This document shows, piece after piece, positions 1 through 6,577 of a stretch of DNA of 8,265 nt. The notes under the pieces are model-generated. The model was not told where the DNA came from. It did no database searches and was given only the letters and a program-made list of their open reading frames with translations. The position numbers were made by a program, and so were the translations under genes. Origin of the DNA: Hyphomicrobiaceae bacterium (GTDB taxonomy: Bacteria > Pseudomonadota > Alphaproteobacteria > Rhizobiales > HXMU1428-3); the NCBI GenBank assembly GCA_028285025.1, contig JANQQH010000323.1, positions 1 through 8,265 of the forward strand. Direction: 5' to 3'. Within the stretch, counting starts at the first letter, position 1. Each line of letters starts with the position of its first letter.

Positions 1-708
1 ATCAAATATTTGCAAGGCACACCATATGTGAAAAACAATGCCTTTAAGTCACTTGATCCTAAAACAGGTCGTCCGACTTATGATCCTGCTCACGTACCAG
101 TAACTGGTAAGCGGGTTTCTTATTGCCCAAGCTTGTGGGGTGGTAAAGACTGGAACTATGAATCATATAATCCAGATAATGGATTAATGTTTATTCCGGC
201 TAACCGCAACATGTGCAACTCCTTCATCGGTATTTGGCAAGATGATGTTGATCCAGCTTCTGGTCAATTCTGGGCCGGGATTAACATTCCTGATTTGCAG
301 GTTTATCGTCCTGATCCAAATGATGGCATTGGTCATTTGCAAGTTTGGGATGTGAAGAAACGTAAAAAGGTTTGGTCGCATGACTTTGGTCTAACTATGA
401 ACTGGGCCTCTGTTCTGTCAACAGCTGGTGATCTGGTGTTCCATGCTGGAACCAACGATCGTAAGTTGCGGGCCTTCCATGCCAAAACAGGCAAAATTTT
501 ATGGGAGTTTCCACTGAACTCAACATCTATTGCACCTCCCATTAGCTATGAAGTCGATGGCAAGCAGTATCTTGCTGTTGTCGCTGGATATGGCGTTGAC
601 GCTCAGTGGACAAATGGCGTGCTTGGTAAGCAAGACAAAACAGGTAAATGGCTCACCGATGTTCCTGAAGGTGGCGTTATCTGGGTGTTTGCTTTGCCAG
701 ACGCGTAA
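1..708 (+). CDS. PQQ-dependent alcohol dehydrogenase (methanol/ethanol family), C-terminal part
   Basis: The reading frame is open from the first base, so the gene is cut off at its 5' end and only the last 235 residues are present. They match the end of the eight-bladed propeller of periplasmic quinoprotein alcohol dehydrogenases: a WGGKDW block (codons 46-51) followed by a tyrosine/proline-rich strand and IPANRNMC, then a tryptophan-docking-like stretch MNWASVLSTAGDLVF with W135, then a TGKILWEF repeat, a PPISYEVDGKQYLAVVAGYG block and a terminal WVFALPDA. Such enzymes oxidise primary alcohols or aldehydes using PQQ with Ca2+ or a lanthanide and pass electrons to a c-type cytochrome. No CxxCH occurs in this part, so there is no fused C-terminal haem domain; this argues for a plain quinoprotein. 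The metal and catalytic aspartates lie upstream of the window, so MxaF-, XoxF- and ExaA-like types cannot be separated. A strong terminator follows 14 nt after the stop. Confidence 0.93.
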   Translation: MKYLQGTPYVKNNAFKSLDPKTGRPTYDPAHVPVTGKRVSYCPSLWGGKDWNYESYNPDNGLMFIPANRNMCNSFIGIWQDDVDPASGQFWAGINIPDLQVYRPDPNDGIGHLQVWDVKKRKKVWSHDFGLTMNWASVLSTAGDLVFHAGTNDRKLRAFHAKTGKILWEFPLNSTSIAPPISYEVDGKQYLAVVAGYGVDAQWTNGVLGKQDKTGKWLTDVPEGGVIWVFALPDA

Positions 709-722
709 AAACAAATAATACT

Positions 723-759
723 AAAAAAGGAGGCGAGACTTTTGTCTCGCCTCCTCTTT
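723..759 (+). terminator. Strong intrinsic terminator after the PQQ dehydrogenase gene
   Basis: A perfect 11-bp stem, GGAGGCGAGAC (729-739) and GTCTCGCCTCC (744-754), encloses a TTTT loop. An A6 tract precedes it and TCTTTAAT follows it. The preceding A-run would give a U-run on the other strand, so it could also work in reverse. It separates the dehydrogenase from the Rieske gene, which then needs its own promoter in about 50 nt or depends on read-through. Confidence 0.93.
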
Positions 760-808
760 AATCTGCTTTAATTTGAGAATAAACTTCTGGGAGGAATTTG
801 AAATAACA

Positions 809-1495
809 ATGCTCATTTTTAAAAGAATTTTGAATCAAAAGGGGCAAGGGTGTAACTGTTGTGAATCATGTGCTGAAAAGCTGTCTGACGATAATTTAGA
901 GACATCTCGCCGCGGCCTGTTTAAATGGACATTGGGCGCTTTGCCTTTGCTTGGTAGTGTTTTGCCAATAACTAATGCTTGGGCTGAAGCTACGGATAAA
1001 TCAGAGCAAGATGAAGCAAAAAGAAAATTAACACCACAGATAGGTGATCGTTTCACTTATTTTACTCGCCGCAAAAGAGGCACAATATTAACTGTCGACG
1101 ATTTGAAGTTGGGCGAGAAGCAGATATTAGCATTACCGATTGGGCCAGATGGGGTAGTGCGTGATCGCAATCGCTATAATCAAGTTTTATTACAACGTTT
1201 GTCTGCTGATAAATTTGATAAAGAGAGCGCTGAACGCTCATTTGATGGAATTATAGCCTATTCGGCCATTTGTACTCACAATGGGTGCCCGGTGACTGGG
1301 TGGCAAAAATCAAATAGCACTTATATGTGTCCGTGCCATCAAAGTGTATTTGATCCTCAACAATCGGCAACTGTGGTTGATGGGCCTGCGCCTAGACCTT
1401 TGCCTGCTTTGCCCATCAAAGTTGAAAATGGGGAGATTTTAGTTGCAGGTGATTTTACCGACTGGGTTGGCTTTGGCCAAAAGCGCAGCAGTTAA
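809..1495 (+). CDS. Tat-exported Rieske [2Fe-2S] iron-sulfur protein
   Basis: The product is 228 residues long and carries a complete high-potential Rieske site. CTHNGC at 155-160 supplies ligands C155 and H157; CPCH at 174-177 supplies C174 and H177. C160 and C176 are the extra cysteine pair that forms the disulfide in bc1/b6f-type Rieske proteins. A twin-arginine signal SRRGLFK (33-39) precedes a hydrophobic stretch and an AWA|E cleavage-like site near residue 59, so the folded, cluster-loaded protein should be exported by Tat. It may instead stay anchored, as bc1 Rieske subunits do. Before the signal lies a 32-residue extension with CNCCESC (C15, C17, C18, C21), which is odd for a Tat n-region. 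I chose the ATG at 809, with GGGAGG at 789-794 (a long 14-nt spacing), over a TTG at 773 that has no ribosome site. No cytochrome b gene is adjacent, so a separate periplasmic electron carrier or an oxidoreductase subunit is more likely than a standard bc1 subunit. Confidence 0.9.
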   Translation: MLIFKRILNQKGQGCNCCESCAEKLSDDNLETSRRGLFKWTLGALPLLGSVLPITNAWAEATDKSEQDEAKRKLTPQIGDRFTYFTRRKRGTILTVDDLKLGEKQILALPIGPDGVVRDRNRYNQVLLQRLSADKFDKESAERSFDGIIAYSAICTHNGCPVTGWQKSNSTYMCPCHQSVFDPQQSATVVDGPAPRPLPALPIKVENGEILVAGDFTDWVGFGQKRSS

Positions 1496-1508
1496 GAGCG
1501 CTTGATTT
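1481..1508 (+). terminator. Weak hairpin with T-run across the Rieske stop codon
   Basis: AAGCGC (1481-1486) and GCGCTT (1498-1503) form a 6-bp stem around an 11-nt loop that contains the stop codon. GATTTTT follows. It could be a weak terminator or attenuator that lowers expression of the next two genes, or an mRNA 3'-end stabiliser. The stem is short, so this is tentative. Confidence 0.3.
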
Positions 1509-1544
1509 TTAATCATTGATTTAGCAGAAAAGAGTTTAAAACAG

Positions 1545-2021
1545 ATGAGCAAACGTTCTTTCTTATCATTTGCAGTCACCATATGGGTTTTGGGTTTGCC
1601 AATTTTAATGGTGACTTTGGCCAGTTCGCCTGTGTTTGCGGCAAAACCTGTAATAGGTGTTGTGTGTAAAGGTGGTTTTTTTGTTGCCAGTCCGGATCGG
1701 AATATTTTCTGGATTGATGGTGATCGCAAGGGTAAGACTTCTGTTTACACCAACAAGAAGAGGCTTTGGGCTATGGCTGAGTGTGGCTCTGGAGTGGTTT
1801 CTGTTTTTCGTAGTGATTCGCAACAAACAAAGACTGAGTATGAAGCTTTCTACAGCCCTGATTGTATGAATATTGGGGCTGAAAAGGGAGCTACAAAACG
1901 ACTTTATCAGGGGACTGAGCCAGTTATCAGAATTACACCGGTTGAAAAAGGTGTTGAGCTTAGGCTTGCGAATAAAAAAATCATTAAAAATCAGAGTTGT
2001 TCTGCCAATTCAGGGGGGTAG
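1545..2021 (+). CDS. Small secreted four-cysteine protein, unknown family
   Basis: I do not recognise this 158-residue protein. It starts with MSKR and a hydrophobic core (about residues 9-27), ending in SPVFA|AK, a good signal peptidase I site near residue 32. The mature part is about 126 residues and has exactly four cysteines (C41, C80, C107, C152), an even number that would suit two disulfides in the periplasm. It has several short beta-like segments, such as the one around FFVASPDRNIFWIDGD, and no CxxCH or recognised metal motif. The start is the ATG at 1545 with only a weak AGAG upstream. The gene lies 49 nt after the Rieske gene and ends 2 nt before the large dihaem fusion gene, so it is probably cotranscribed and may be translationally coupled to the latter. 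A role as a partner or accessory to one of these redox proteins is an inference from position alone. Confidence 0.75.
   Translation: MSKRSFLSFAVTIWVLGLPILMVTLASSPVFAAKPVIGVVCKGGFFVASPDRNIFWIDGDRKGKTSVYTNKKRLWAMAECGSGVVSVFRSDSQQTKTEYEAFYSPDCMNIGAEKGATKRLYQGTEPVIRITPVEKGVELRLANKKIIKNQSCSANSGG
2012..2018 (+). promoter_or_regulatory. Ribosome binding site fixing the start of the dihaem fusion gene
   Basis: AGGGGGG sits at the very end of the upstream gene, about 5 nt before the ATG at 2024. It favours that ATG over an in-frame TTG at 1997. It also places the ribosome site inside the preceding coding sequence, which suggests translational coupling. Confidence 0.6.
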
Positions 2022-2023
2022 AT

Positions 2024-5000
2024 ATGAAGCCTCTTCCTTTTGCTATTAAAGGAGTTCCTATTCGGTTGGCTTTGGTTACATTGGTCGCTTCTTTTTTTTT
2101 ATTGGTAGGGCTTTTTTATTTTCCTTCACAAAGTCGTAGCCTACCTCTTAAAGGTACCGCGCTGGATCAGACTTTGCAATCGATCCTTGAAGGTTATGAT
2201 TTGCAAAGTCTTGTTCCGACAACAAGACACATTAAGCCAGTTGATGACGATCTTTTTGAGCTGGGCAAGGAACTGTTTTTTAGCAAAACCTTAAGCGGTA
2301 ATTTTGATGTTTCATGTGCGTCTTGCCATCATCCGTTGTTGGCAGGAGGTGATAAGTTGAGTTTGCCGGTAGGTGAAAGCGCTTATGATCCGGATTTGTT
2401 GGGCCCTGGCCGATGGCATAATTGGAAAAAATCAAAAGATCCGCGAAGTTATGGCGGACCAAATGTTCCGCGTCATTCACAGACGATTTTTAACACTGCG
2501 CTTTATAATAAAGCCATGTTTTATGATGGCCGGATTTTTCGCTTATTTGCACAGGGTAATAAATCGGCTGCGGGCGATGTAGGTTTTCGAACACCAGACA
2601 GCCATTTGTGGCAGGCTGATCCGCTCGCGGGTTCATCTTTGTTAGCCGCTCAGGCACGGTTTCCCGTTGTGTCTGCTCATGAGATGCTTGGTTTCGGGTT
2701 TGAAGAGTCTGAAAGCCATGCCAAGGCGCGTGATTTGTTAACGGAACGCTTAAGAGCCAGCAAAGATAAAAACGGTAACAACAAGTGGCTGGAGCTTTTC
2801 CGCCAAGCATTTAAGAAAATGCAAGCGCCTGCAAATGAGGTGATTACTTTTGAGAATATACAAGAGGCGATAGCGGCTTACGAGCGCTCGCAAATTTTGA
2901 TAGACAATGATTGGTATGCCTTTGTTAAGGGTGAGCAAGACCGTTTAACTTCGCAACAGAAAAAAGGGGCGGTGCTTTTCTTTACACCGGCTAAAGATGG
3001 GGGTGCCGGCTGTGTAGGTTGCCATCAGCCACCTACTTTTACAGATGAAAAATTTCATAACATTGCTGTTCCGCAATTCGGGCGTGGGATTCTTGCGGGA
3101 GGGGAAGATTTTGGGCGTCGCGGTGTTAGCCAAGAGGATAAAGACCGTTACGGTTTTCGCACGCCGTCACTATTGAACGTGACGCATACAATGCCCTACG
3201 GGCACACGGGTGCGTTTGTCGATCTGAGAAGCGTTATAAAACACCATATTTCCCCGCAAACTTCGCTAGATGCGTTTGATTTTACTTTTGCCAATAACAA
3301 GCAGTTAAAACATGTGGCTGGGCTTTATGGTAAGGCTAAGTCTTTAAGTTTTGACGCACTCAAAGACCTTAAGGCTAAGCAAAAATCGAAAGCCAGTTTG
3401 TTGCCTGCAGACCTTAAATTAACAGACGAGCAAATTGTAGCGCTGGAGGCGTTTTTGCACAGCTTGACTGATCCATGCCTTGATGATCAGAACTGTTTGA
3501 GTAAATGGATTCCTGATCCTAAAACTGCCAGCCCTGACAAACATCGTTTGTTAGCTCGGTTTGCCAAGGATGAGGGGAAGGGCCCGCCTTCGCCTTTGCG
3601 ACCTTTAGAGCAGGTGATCGCCAAAGATGTGCCTTTAGGTGATGAACTAAAGCAGGTTGGCGCCAGTTATTCATATCGCGTCGCTTGTGAGGCAAAAAGG
3701 CCGGTTGAGAATAAAGGTGGCTTTTTGTTTAACGAGATTGCCAATGAGGCTGGGTTAAAAGGCAAACATAAAGTTTCTTGGGATAATTATACGTTGAAGA
3801 CGGCGCAACGTGTGATCTTTACAGGTGGTGTTGCTGCTGGCGATCTGGATGGGGATTGCTGGCCTGATATTTATTACCCTAACGGGGACGCCAACATTGA
3901 CGCTATTTTTCGTAATAAAAAGGACGGCACTTTTTATAATGTATCGCGGTCCTGGGGGATCGATCAGCGTGATCTCTCAAATGGTGCGGCGATTGCTGAT
4001 ATTGATGGTGATGGTGATATGGATATTATTACCACATCAATTTTACATAAAATTTTGCCCTCTGTTGTCAGTGCGAAAGAAGGTAAGAAGCAGGGTGAAG
4101 CGCCGACTATCTATTTGAATAAAACGGGCAAAAAGTTTGAGGTTGAGACCAACACAAATATCAGTACGGCCCTAACGGGTTGGTCAGTGGCGTTTGCTGA
4201 TTATGATGCTGATGGTGATTTGGATGCTTTAACAACGCATTGGCGCGGGCCAGGCCTTGGTGGGGAGCGCACCAATCATTTATGGAAAAATAACAGTGAG
4301 AAAGGCAAGCTTTCTTTTGCCAAGGCGGATGAAGAGGCTGGTCTTCTTGGGATCACGGGTAAGTCAGATTTTACTTTTACGGGGTCTTTTGCTGACATCA
4401 ATAATGATGGCTTTCCAGATATTTTGATGGTGGCTGACTTTGAAGAGACCCAAGTTTACATGAACAATGGCGATGGTACCTTTAAAAAGGTAACTGATCA
4501 GAGCCAAATTAACGATAAAAACGGCATGGGGGCTGCTGTTGGTGATTTTGATAATGATGGTGATCTTGATTGGTTTGTTTCAAGCGTGTGGGATCCAAAT
4601 GGTGTTGCTGAAGGTACATGGGGGACTATTGGTAATCGGCTTTATCGAAATGATAATGGGCGTTTTACCGATGTGACTGACAAGGCCGGTGTGGCGAAAG
4701 GCTTTTGGGGGTGGGGGTCTTGCTTTGCAGACTTTAACAATGATAGCCAGCCGGATTTGTTTCAAGTCAATGGGTTTTATCTACACCCGGCTATGGCAAA
4801 GCATCTGGGAGGTGCTTCTGTTTTTATGAAACTTAAGCGGGCTATGCACGAATTTGAGCGCACGCCAAGTCGTCTTTACATTTCTTCTGGTGATGGGACC
4901 TTTCAGGAAAGGTCTGAGAATTGGGGGGTCACTGATACTAAATCTGGCCGTGCGGCTTTGTGTTTTGATTATGATCGAGATGGTGATGTTGATATTTTGG

Positions 5001-5356
5001 TGAGTAACCATCAAGACCGGCTTTTGCTTTATAAAAACAATGCTCGGTCAAAAGATAACACAAATTTCTTAAATGTTTCGCTTAAAGGGATTGGTAAAAA
5101 TACAAAAGCGGTTGGTGCTAAAATTTATGTACGTGCGAATGGGGTTAGCCAAATGCAGGAAATAAGGGCTGGTGGGCGTTTTCTTTCCAGTGCCCCTTTA
5201 GAGGCTCACTTTGGTATTGGTGCAGCCAAGACCATTGATGAGATTAAAGTCGTCTGGCCCAAGCCTCATTATAGTTTTAGTGTGATCAAGAATGTGCCTG
5301 CTAATAAGTTTATTACAATTTCTCGCGACTTAGAGAACGAAATGAGTGTGAAATGA
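2024..5356 (+). CDS. Dihaem cytochrome c peroxidase/MauG - FG-GAP repeat - ASPIC/UnbV fusion protein
   Basis: This 1110-residue protein has three parts. Residues 15-33 form a hydrophobic signal or membrane anchor. Residues of about 55-485 are a bacterial cytochrome c peroxidase/MauG module with two haem c motifs, CASCH (98-102) and CVGCH (330-334), and the typical RTPSLLNV block followed by PYGHTGAF around H394. That family reduces H2O2 or, in MauG, oxidises residues of a partner protein in the periplasm. After a linker come seven FG-GAP/VCBS repeats with DxDxDG-like calcium loops starting near residues 607, 659, 726, 791, 841, 903 and 982, then an ASPIC/UnbV domain (about 1014-1100) with AVGAKIYV, FGIG and a VVWPKP ending. 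This second half resembles CRTAC1-family proteins, often extracellular and thought to bind ligands or proteins. The frame is intact throughout, so this is a true fusion. Each half is a known family; I know of no defined function for the combination. The start is set by the AGGGGGG site; a T9 run at 2092-2100 lies in the anchor codons. Confidence 0.92.
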   Translation: MKPLPFAIKGVPIRLALVTLVASFFLLVGLFYFPSQSRSLPLKGTALDQTLQSILEGYDLQSLVPTTRHIKPVDDDLFELGKELFFSKTLSGNFDVSCASCHHPLLAGGDKLSLPVGESAYDPDLLGPGRWHNWKKSKDPRSYGGPNVPRHSQTIFNTALYNKAMFYDGRIFRLFAQGNKSAAGDVGFRTPDSHLWQADPLAGSSLLAAQARFPVVSAHEMLGFGFEESESHAKARDLLTERLRASKDKNGNNKWLELFRQAFKKMQAPANEVITFENIQEAIAAYERSQILIDNDWYAFVKGEQDRLTSQQKKGAVLFFTPAKDGGAGCVGCHQPPTFTDEKFHNIAVPQFGRGILAGGEDFGRRGVSQEDKDRYGFRTPSLLNVTHTMPYGHTGAFVDLRSVIKHHISPQTSLDAFDFTFANNKQLKHVAGLYGKAKSLSFDALKDLKAKQKSKASLLPADLKLTDEQIVALEAFLHSLTDPCLDDQNCLSKWIPDPKTASPDKHRLLARFAKDEGKGPPSPLRPLEQVIAKDVPLGDELKQVGASYSYRVACEAKRPVENKGGFLFNEIANEAGLKGKHKVSWDNYTLKTAQRVIFTGGVAAGDLDGDCWPDIYYPNGDANIDAIFRNKKDGTFYNVSRSWGIDQRDLSNGAAIADIDGDGDMDIITTSILHKILPSVVSAKEGKKQGEAPTIYLNKTGKKFEVETNTNISTALTGWSVAFADYDADGDLDALTTHWRGPGLGGERTNHLWKNNSEKGKLSFAKADEEAGLLGITGKSDFTFTGSFADINNDGFPDILMVADFEETQVYMNNGDGTFKKVTDQSQINDKNGMGAAVGDFDNDGDLDWFVSSVWDPNGVAEGTWGTIGNRLYRNDNGRFTDVTDKAGVAKGFWGWGSCFADFNNDSQPDLFQVNGFYLHPAMAKHLGGASVFMKLKRAMHEFERTPSRLYISSGDGTFQERSENWGVTDTKSGRAALCFDYDRDGDVDILVSNHQDRLLLYKNNARSKDNTNFLNVSLKGIGKNTKAVGAKIYVRANGVSQMQEIRAGGRFLSSAPLEAHFGIGAAKTIDEIKVVWPKPHYSFSVIKNVPANKFITISRDLENEMSVK

Positions 5357-5361
5357 GCTAA

Positions 5362-5387
5362 AAGGTTTGTTGTTTGTTGCAAACCTT
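5362..5387. terminator. Shared bidirectional terminator between convergent genes
   Basis: AAGGTTTG (5362-5369) and CAAACCTT (5380-5387) form a perfect 8-bp stem with a 10-nt loop. On the plus strand ATTTATC follows; on the minus strand the stem runs into TTTTAG, a better U-run. It lies 5 nt after the fusion gene's stop and overlaps the stop codon of the convergent regulator gene, so it probably ends both transcripts. Confidence 0.65.
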
Positions 5388-6171
5388 ATTTATCGATCCG
5401 GCCCATCATTCTCATCTTAGAGGCAATCTTGGTGCGTTCGGTGACTTTTTGACCCTGGCGGAACGCATGAGCAACATAATCTATATGATCATAGGCTTTT
5501 TGTTTTGCAGTTTTAGGGTCACGGGTGAAAATAGCTTGGGCGATGGCGTGATGTTGTTCTAGCAAAGCTTCCGCTGAATTTTCAACCGTATGCAAATAGT
5601 CTCGATTATAAAACAGCGTTCTTTGAGATAGGTCATAAATAGAGGTCATCATATGAATTAATGTGGTGTTGTGACTGGCGCCAACAATGGCTGAGTGAAA
5701 ATCAATGTCAGCTTTTCTGGCTACATTGCGATCACCAGTTTCATGGGCTTTGTTCATTTCAAGGAGGACTTCTTCTATGACTTCACGGTCTATTTTCGTC
5801 ATACGTTCAGCGGCTAATTTTGCGGCAAAGCCTTCTTGTTCGCGGCGGTATTCTAAATAATCGAAAAAAGCGCCTGTGTGGCGTGAGTATAGATTGCTCA
5901 AAGCTGGCGACATTGCATTGCCAACCAGGGGGCCTACAAAGGTACCATCCCCGTGTTTGACAACAATGAGGTTATCATATTCCAGCCGTTTTAAAGCTTC
6001 ACGTAATTTGGGGCGAGATACCTTTAAAACCTCAGCCAGCTCGCGTTCAGAGGGAAGCTTGTGTCCTTCTTTTAAAACGCCAGAGACAATCATGGTTTCA
6101 ATCTGACCAATCACTTCATCAACGATTGATCCGTGATCTATTGGGTCAAATACGGTTTTTCCATCAGGCAA
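5386..6171 (-). CDS. GntR-family transcriptional regulator, FCD type (FadR/LldR/PdhR-like)
   Basis: The 261-residue product has an N-terminal winged helix (about 15-80) with LPSERELAEVL, a recognition helix VSRPKLREALKRLE (R53, R57) and a wing GDGTFV. A C-terminal all-helical FCD ligand domain (about 100-235) follows. D155, H159, H207 and H229 line up with the usual D-H-H-H metal site that helps bind carboxylate effectors. Relatives sense lactate, pyruvate, glycolate or similar acids and repress nearby genes. It is divergent from a 2-hydroxyacid dehydrogenase gene, so a 2-hydroxyacid or its oxo-product is the likely effector (inference). No ATG is available. I chose the TTG at 6171 because AAGGGAG lies 6 nt upstream; a TTG at 6192 would add seven residues but has no ribosome site. 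A FadR-type operator-like site lies just upstream, suggesting autoregulation. Confidence 0.92.
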   Translation of the reverse strand: MPDGKTVFDPIDHGSIVDEVIGQIETMIVSGVLKEGHKLPSERELAEVLKVSRPKLREALKRLEYDNLIVVKHGDGTFVGPLVGNAMSPALSNLYSRHTGAFFDYLEYRREQEGFAAKLAAERMTKIDREVIEEVLLEMNKAHETGDRNVARKADIDFHSAIVGASHNTTLIHMMTSIYDLSQRTLFYNRDYLHTVENSAEALLEQHHAIAQAIFTRDPKTAKQKAYDHIDYVAHAFRQGQKVTERTKIASKMRMMGRIDK

Positions 6172-6177
6172 CGGGAT

Positions 6178-6184
6178 CTCCCTT
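6178..6184 (-). promoter_or_regulatory. Ribosome binding site deciding the GntR start
   Basis: On the minus strand AAGGGAG stands 6 nt before the TTG at 6171. It is the only good Shine-Dalgarno sequence near the start of the regulator, whose upstream frame contains no ATG before a stop at 6241-6243. Confidence 0.55.
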
Positions 6185-6194
6185 CTTACCAAAT

Positions 6195-6205
6195 TTGTGG
6201 GACAA
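6195..6205. promoter_or_regulatory. Candidate GntR (FadR-type) operator TTGTGGGACAA
   Basis: The 11-bp sequence fits the FadR-subfamily consensus TNGTNNNACNA exactly, with palindromic arms TTGT/ACAA around GGG. It sits directly upstream of the GntR coding start and about 16 nt downstream of a minus-strand TATAAA (6221-6226) that could be the regulator's -10 element. That position would suit autorepression. A partial match, TTGTGTCACTT, occurs at 6461-6471. Binding by this regulator is inferred. Confidence 0.5.
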
Positions 6206-6220
6206 GAGTTAGATTGGTTT

Positions 6221-6226
6221 TTTATA
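6221..6226 (-). promoter_or_regulatory. Possible -10 element of the GntR gene
   Basis: On the minus strand this reads TATAAA, within GAGTATAAAAAACC. No good -35 hexamer stands at the right distance, so the call rests on the hexamer and its position about 50 nt before the chosen start codon. Confidence 0.25.
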
Positions 6227-6353
6227 CTCCTTATGTATGCTCAATTTGTTTATTTATTTAATTTATAAAACCTCAAAAATTTTTTTTGATCAAGCTAGAA
6301 GAAATTTAATATAATATTGCTGATTTTGATTTGGTTTTCATTCTTATGCTGAC

Positions 6354-6367
6354 GATATGATTAATTT
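6354..6367. repeat. 14-bp direct repeat, copy 1 (GATATGATTAATTT)
   Basis: A perfect 14-bp match to 6449-6462, 95 bp apart, in the divergent control region. It contains a TATGAT hexamer resembling a -10 box. It may be a regulator site, duplicated promoter piece or chance in AT-rich DNA. Confidence 0.6.
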
Positions 6368-6448
6368 CATTTGGTTATGTATTTCTATATTACTTCAAGC
6401 TGGAAATTTTGCTTTTTTAAGCTCTTTTTTTATCATTGCTGTTTTTCG

Positions 6449-6462
6449 GATATGATTAATTT
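6449..6462. repeat. 14-bp direct repeat, copy 2 (GATATGATTAATTT)
   Basis: Second copy of the repeat at 6354-6367. It runs directly into TTGTGTCACTT (6461-6471), which matches ten of eleven positions of the FadR-type operator pattern, so the two elements share two bases. Confidence 0.6.
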
Positions 6463-6560
6463 GTGTCACTTTCTTCATTTACTGTGGGTTATTCCAAAAA
6501 CAGATGATTTTTAAATTGTTTTATTTGTGATTTTAGGCATATACAGTGCTCTAAATTAGT

Positions 6561-6577
6561 GGTAAAGTTTGTTTACC
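6561..6577. promoter_or_regulatory. Palindrome GGTAAA-N5-TTTACC upstream of the dehydrogenase gene
   Basis: Two perfect 6-bp arms (6561-6566 and 6572-6577) flank GTTTG. The palindrome is itself flanked by TAGTG at 6557-6561 and 6578-6582. It lies 112 bp before the dehydrogenase ATG. The right arm, TTTACC, could be a weak -35 hexamer paired with TGTAAA (6596-6601) at an 18-nt spacing; each matches four of six consensus bases. A regulator bound here would then cover the -35. The palindrome is certain; the function is inferred and does not fit TNGTNNNACNA. Confidence 0.4.

Noticed and set aside
809..1495. Rieske protein as the petA subunit of a cytochrome bc1 complex
   Set aside because: The cluster motifs fit, but no cytochrome b or c1 gene is adjacent, and the N-terminal cysteine cluster and long extension are unusual, so the symbol is not assigned.
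1439..1729. 96-codon minus-strand frame
   Set aside because: It lies opposite the Rieske end and the start of the four-cysteine gene, resembles no family and is explained as a shadow of the plus-strand coding.
2490..2810. 106-codon minus-strand frame inside the dihaem gene
   Set aside because: It is antisense to a clearly conserved peroxidase domain and its translation looks random.
3825..4118. 97-codon plus-strand frame inside the FG-GAP region
   Set aside because: It overlaps the FG-GAP repeats in another frame; its hydrophobic run comes from reading repeated GATGGTGAT-like codons out of frame.
6357..6455. 32-residue hydrophobic peptide frame in the divergent region
   Set aside because: There is no ribosome site, and T-rich DNA gives such hydrophobic frames by chance.
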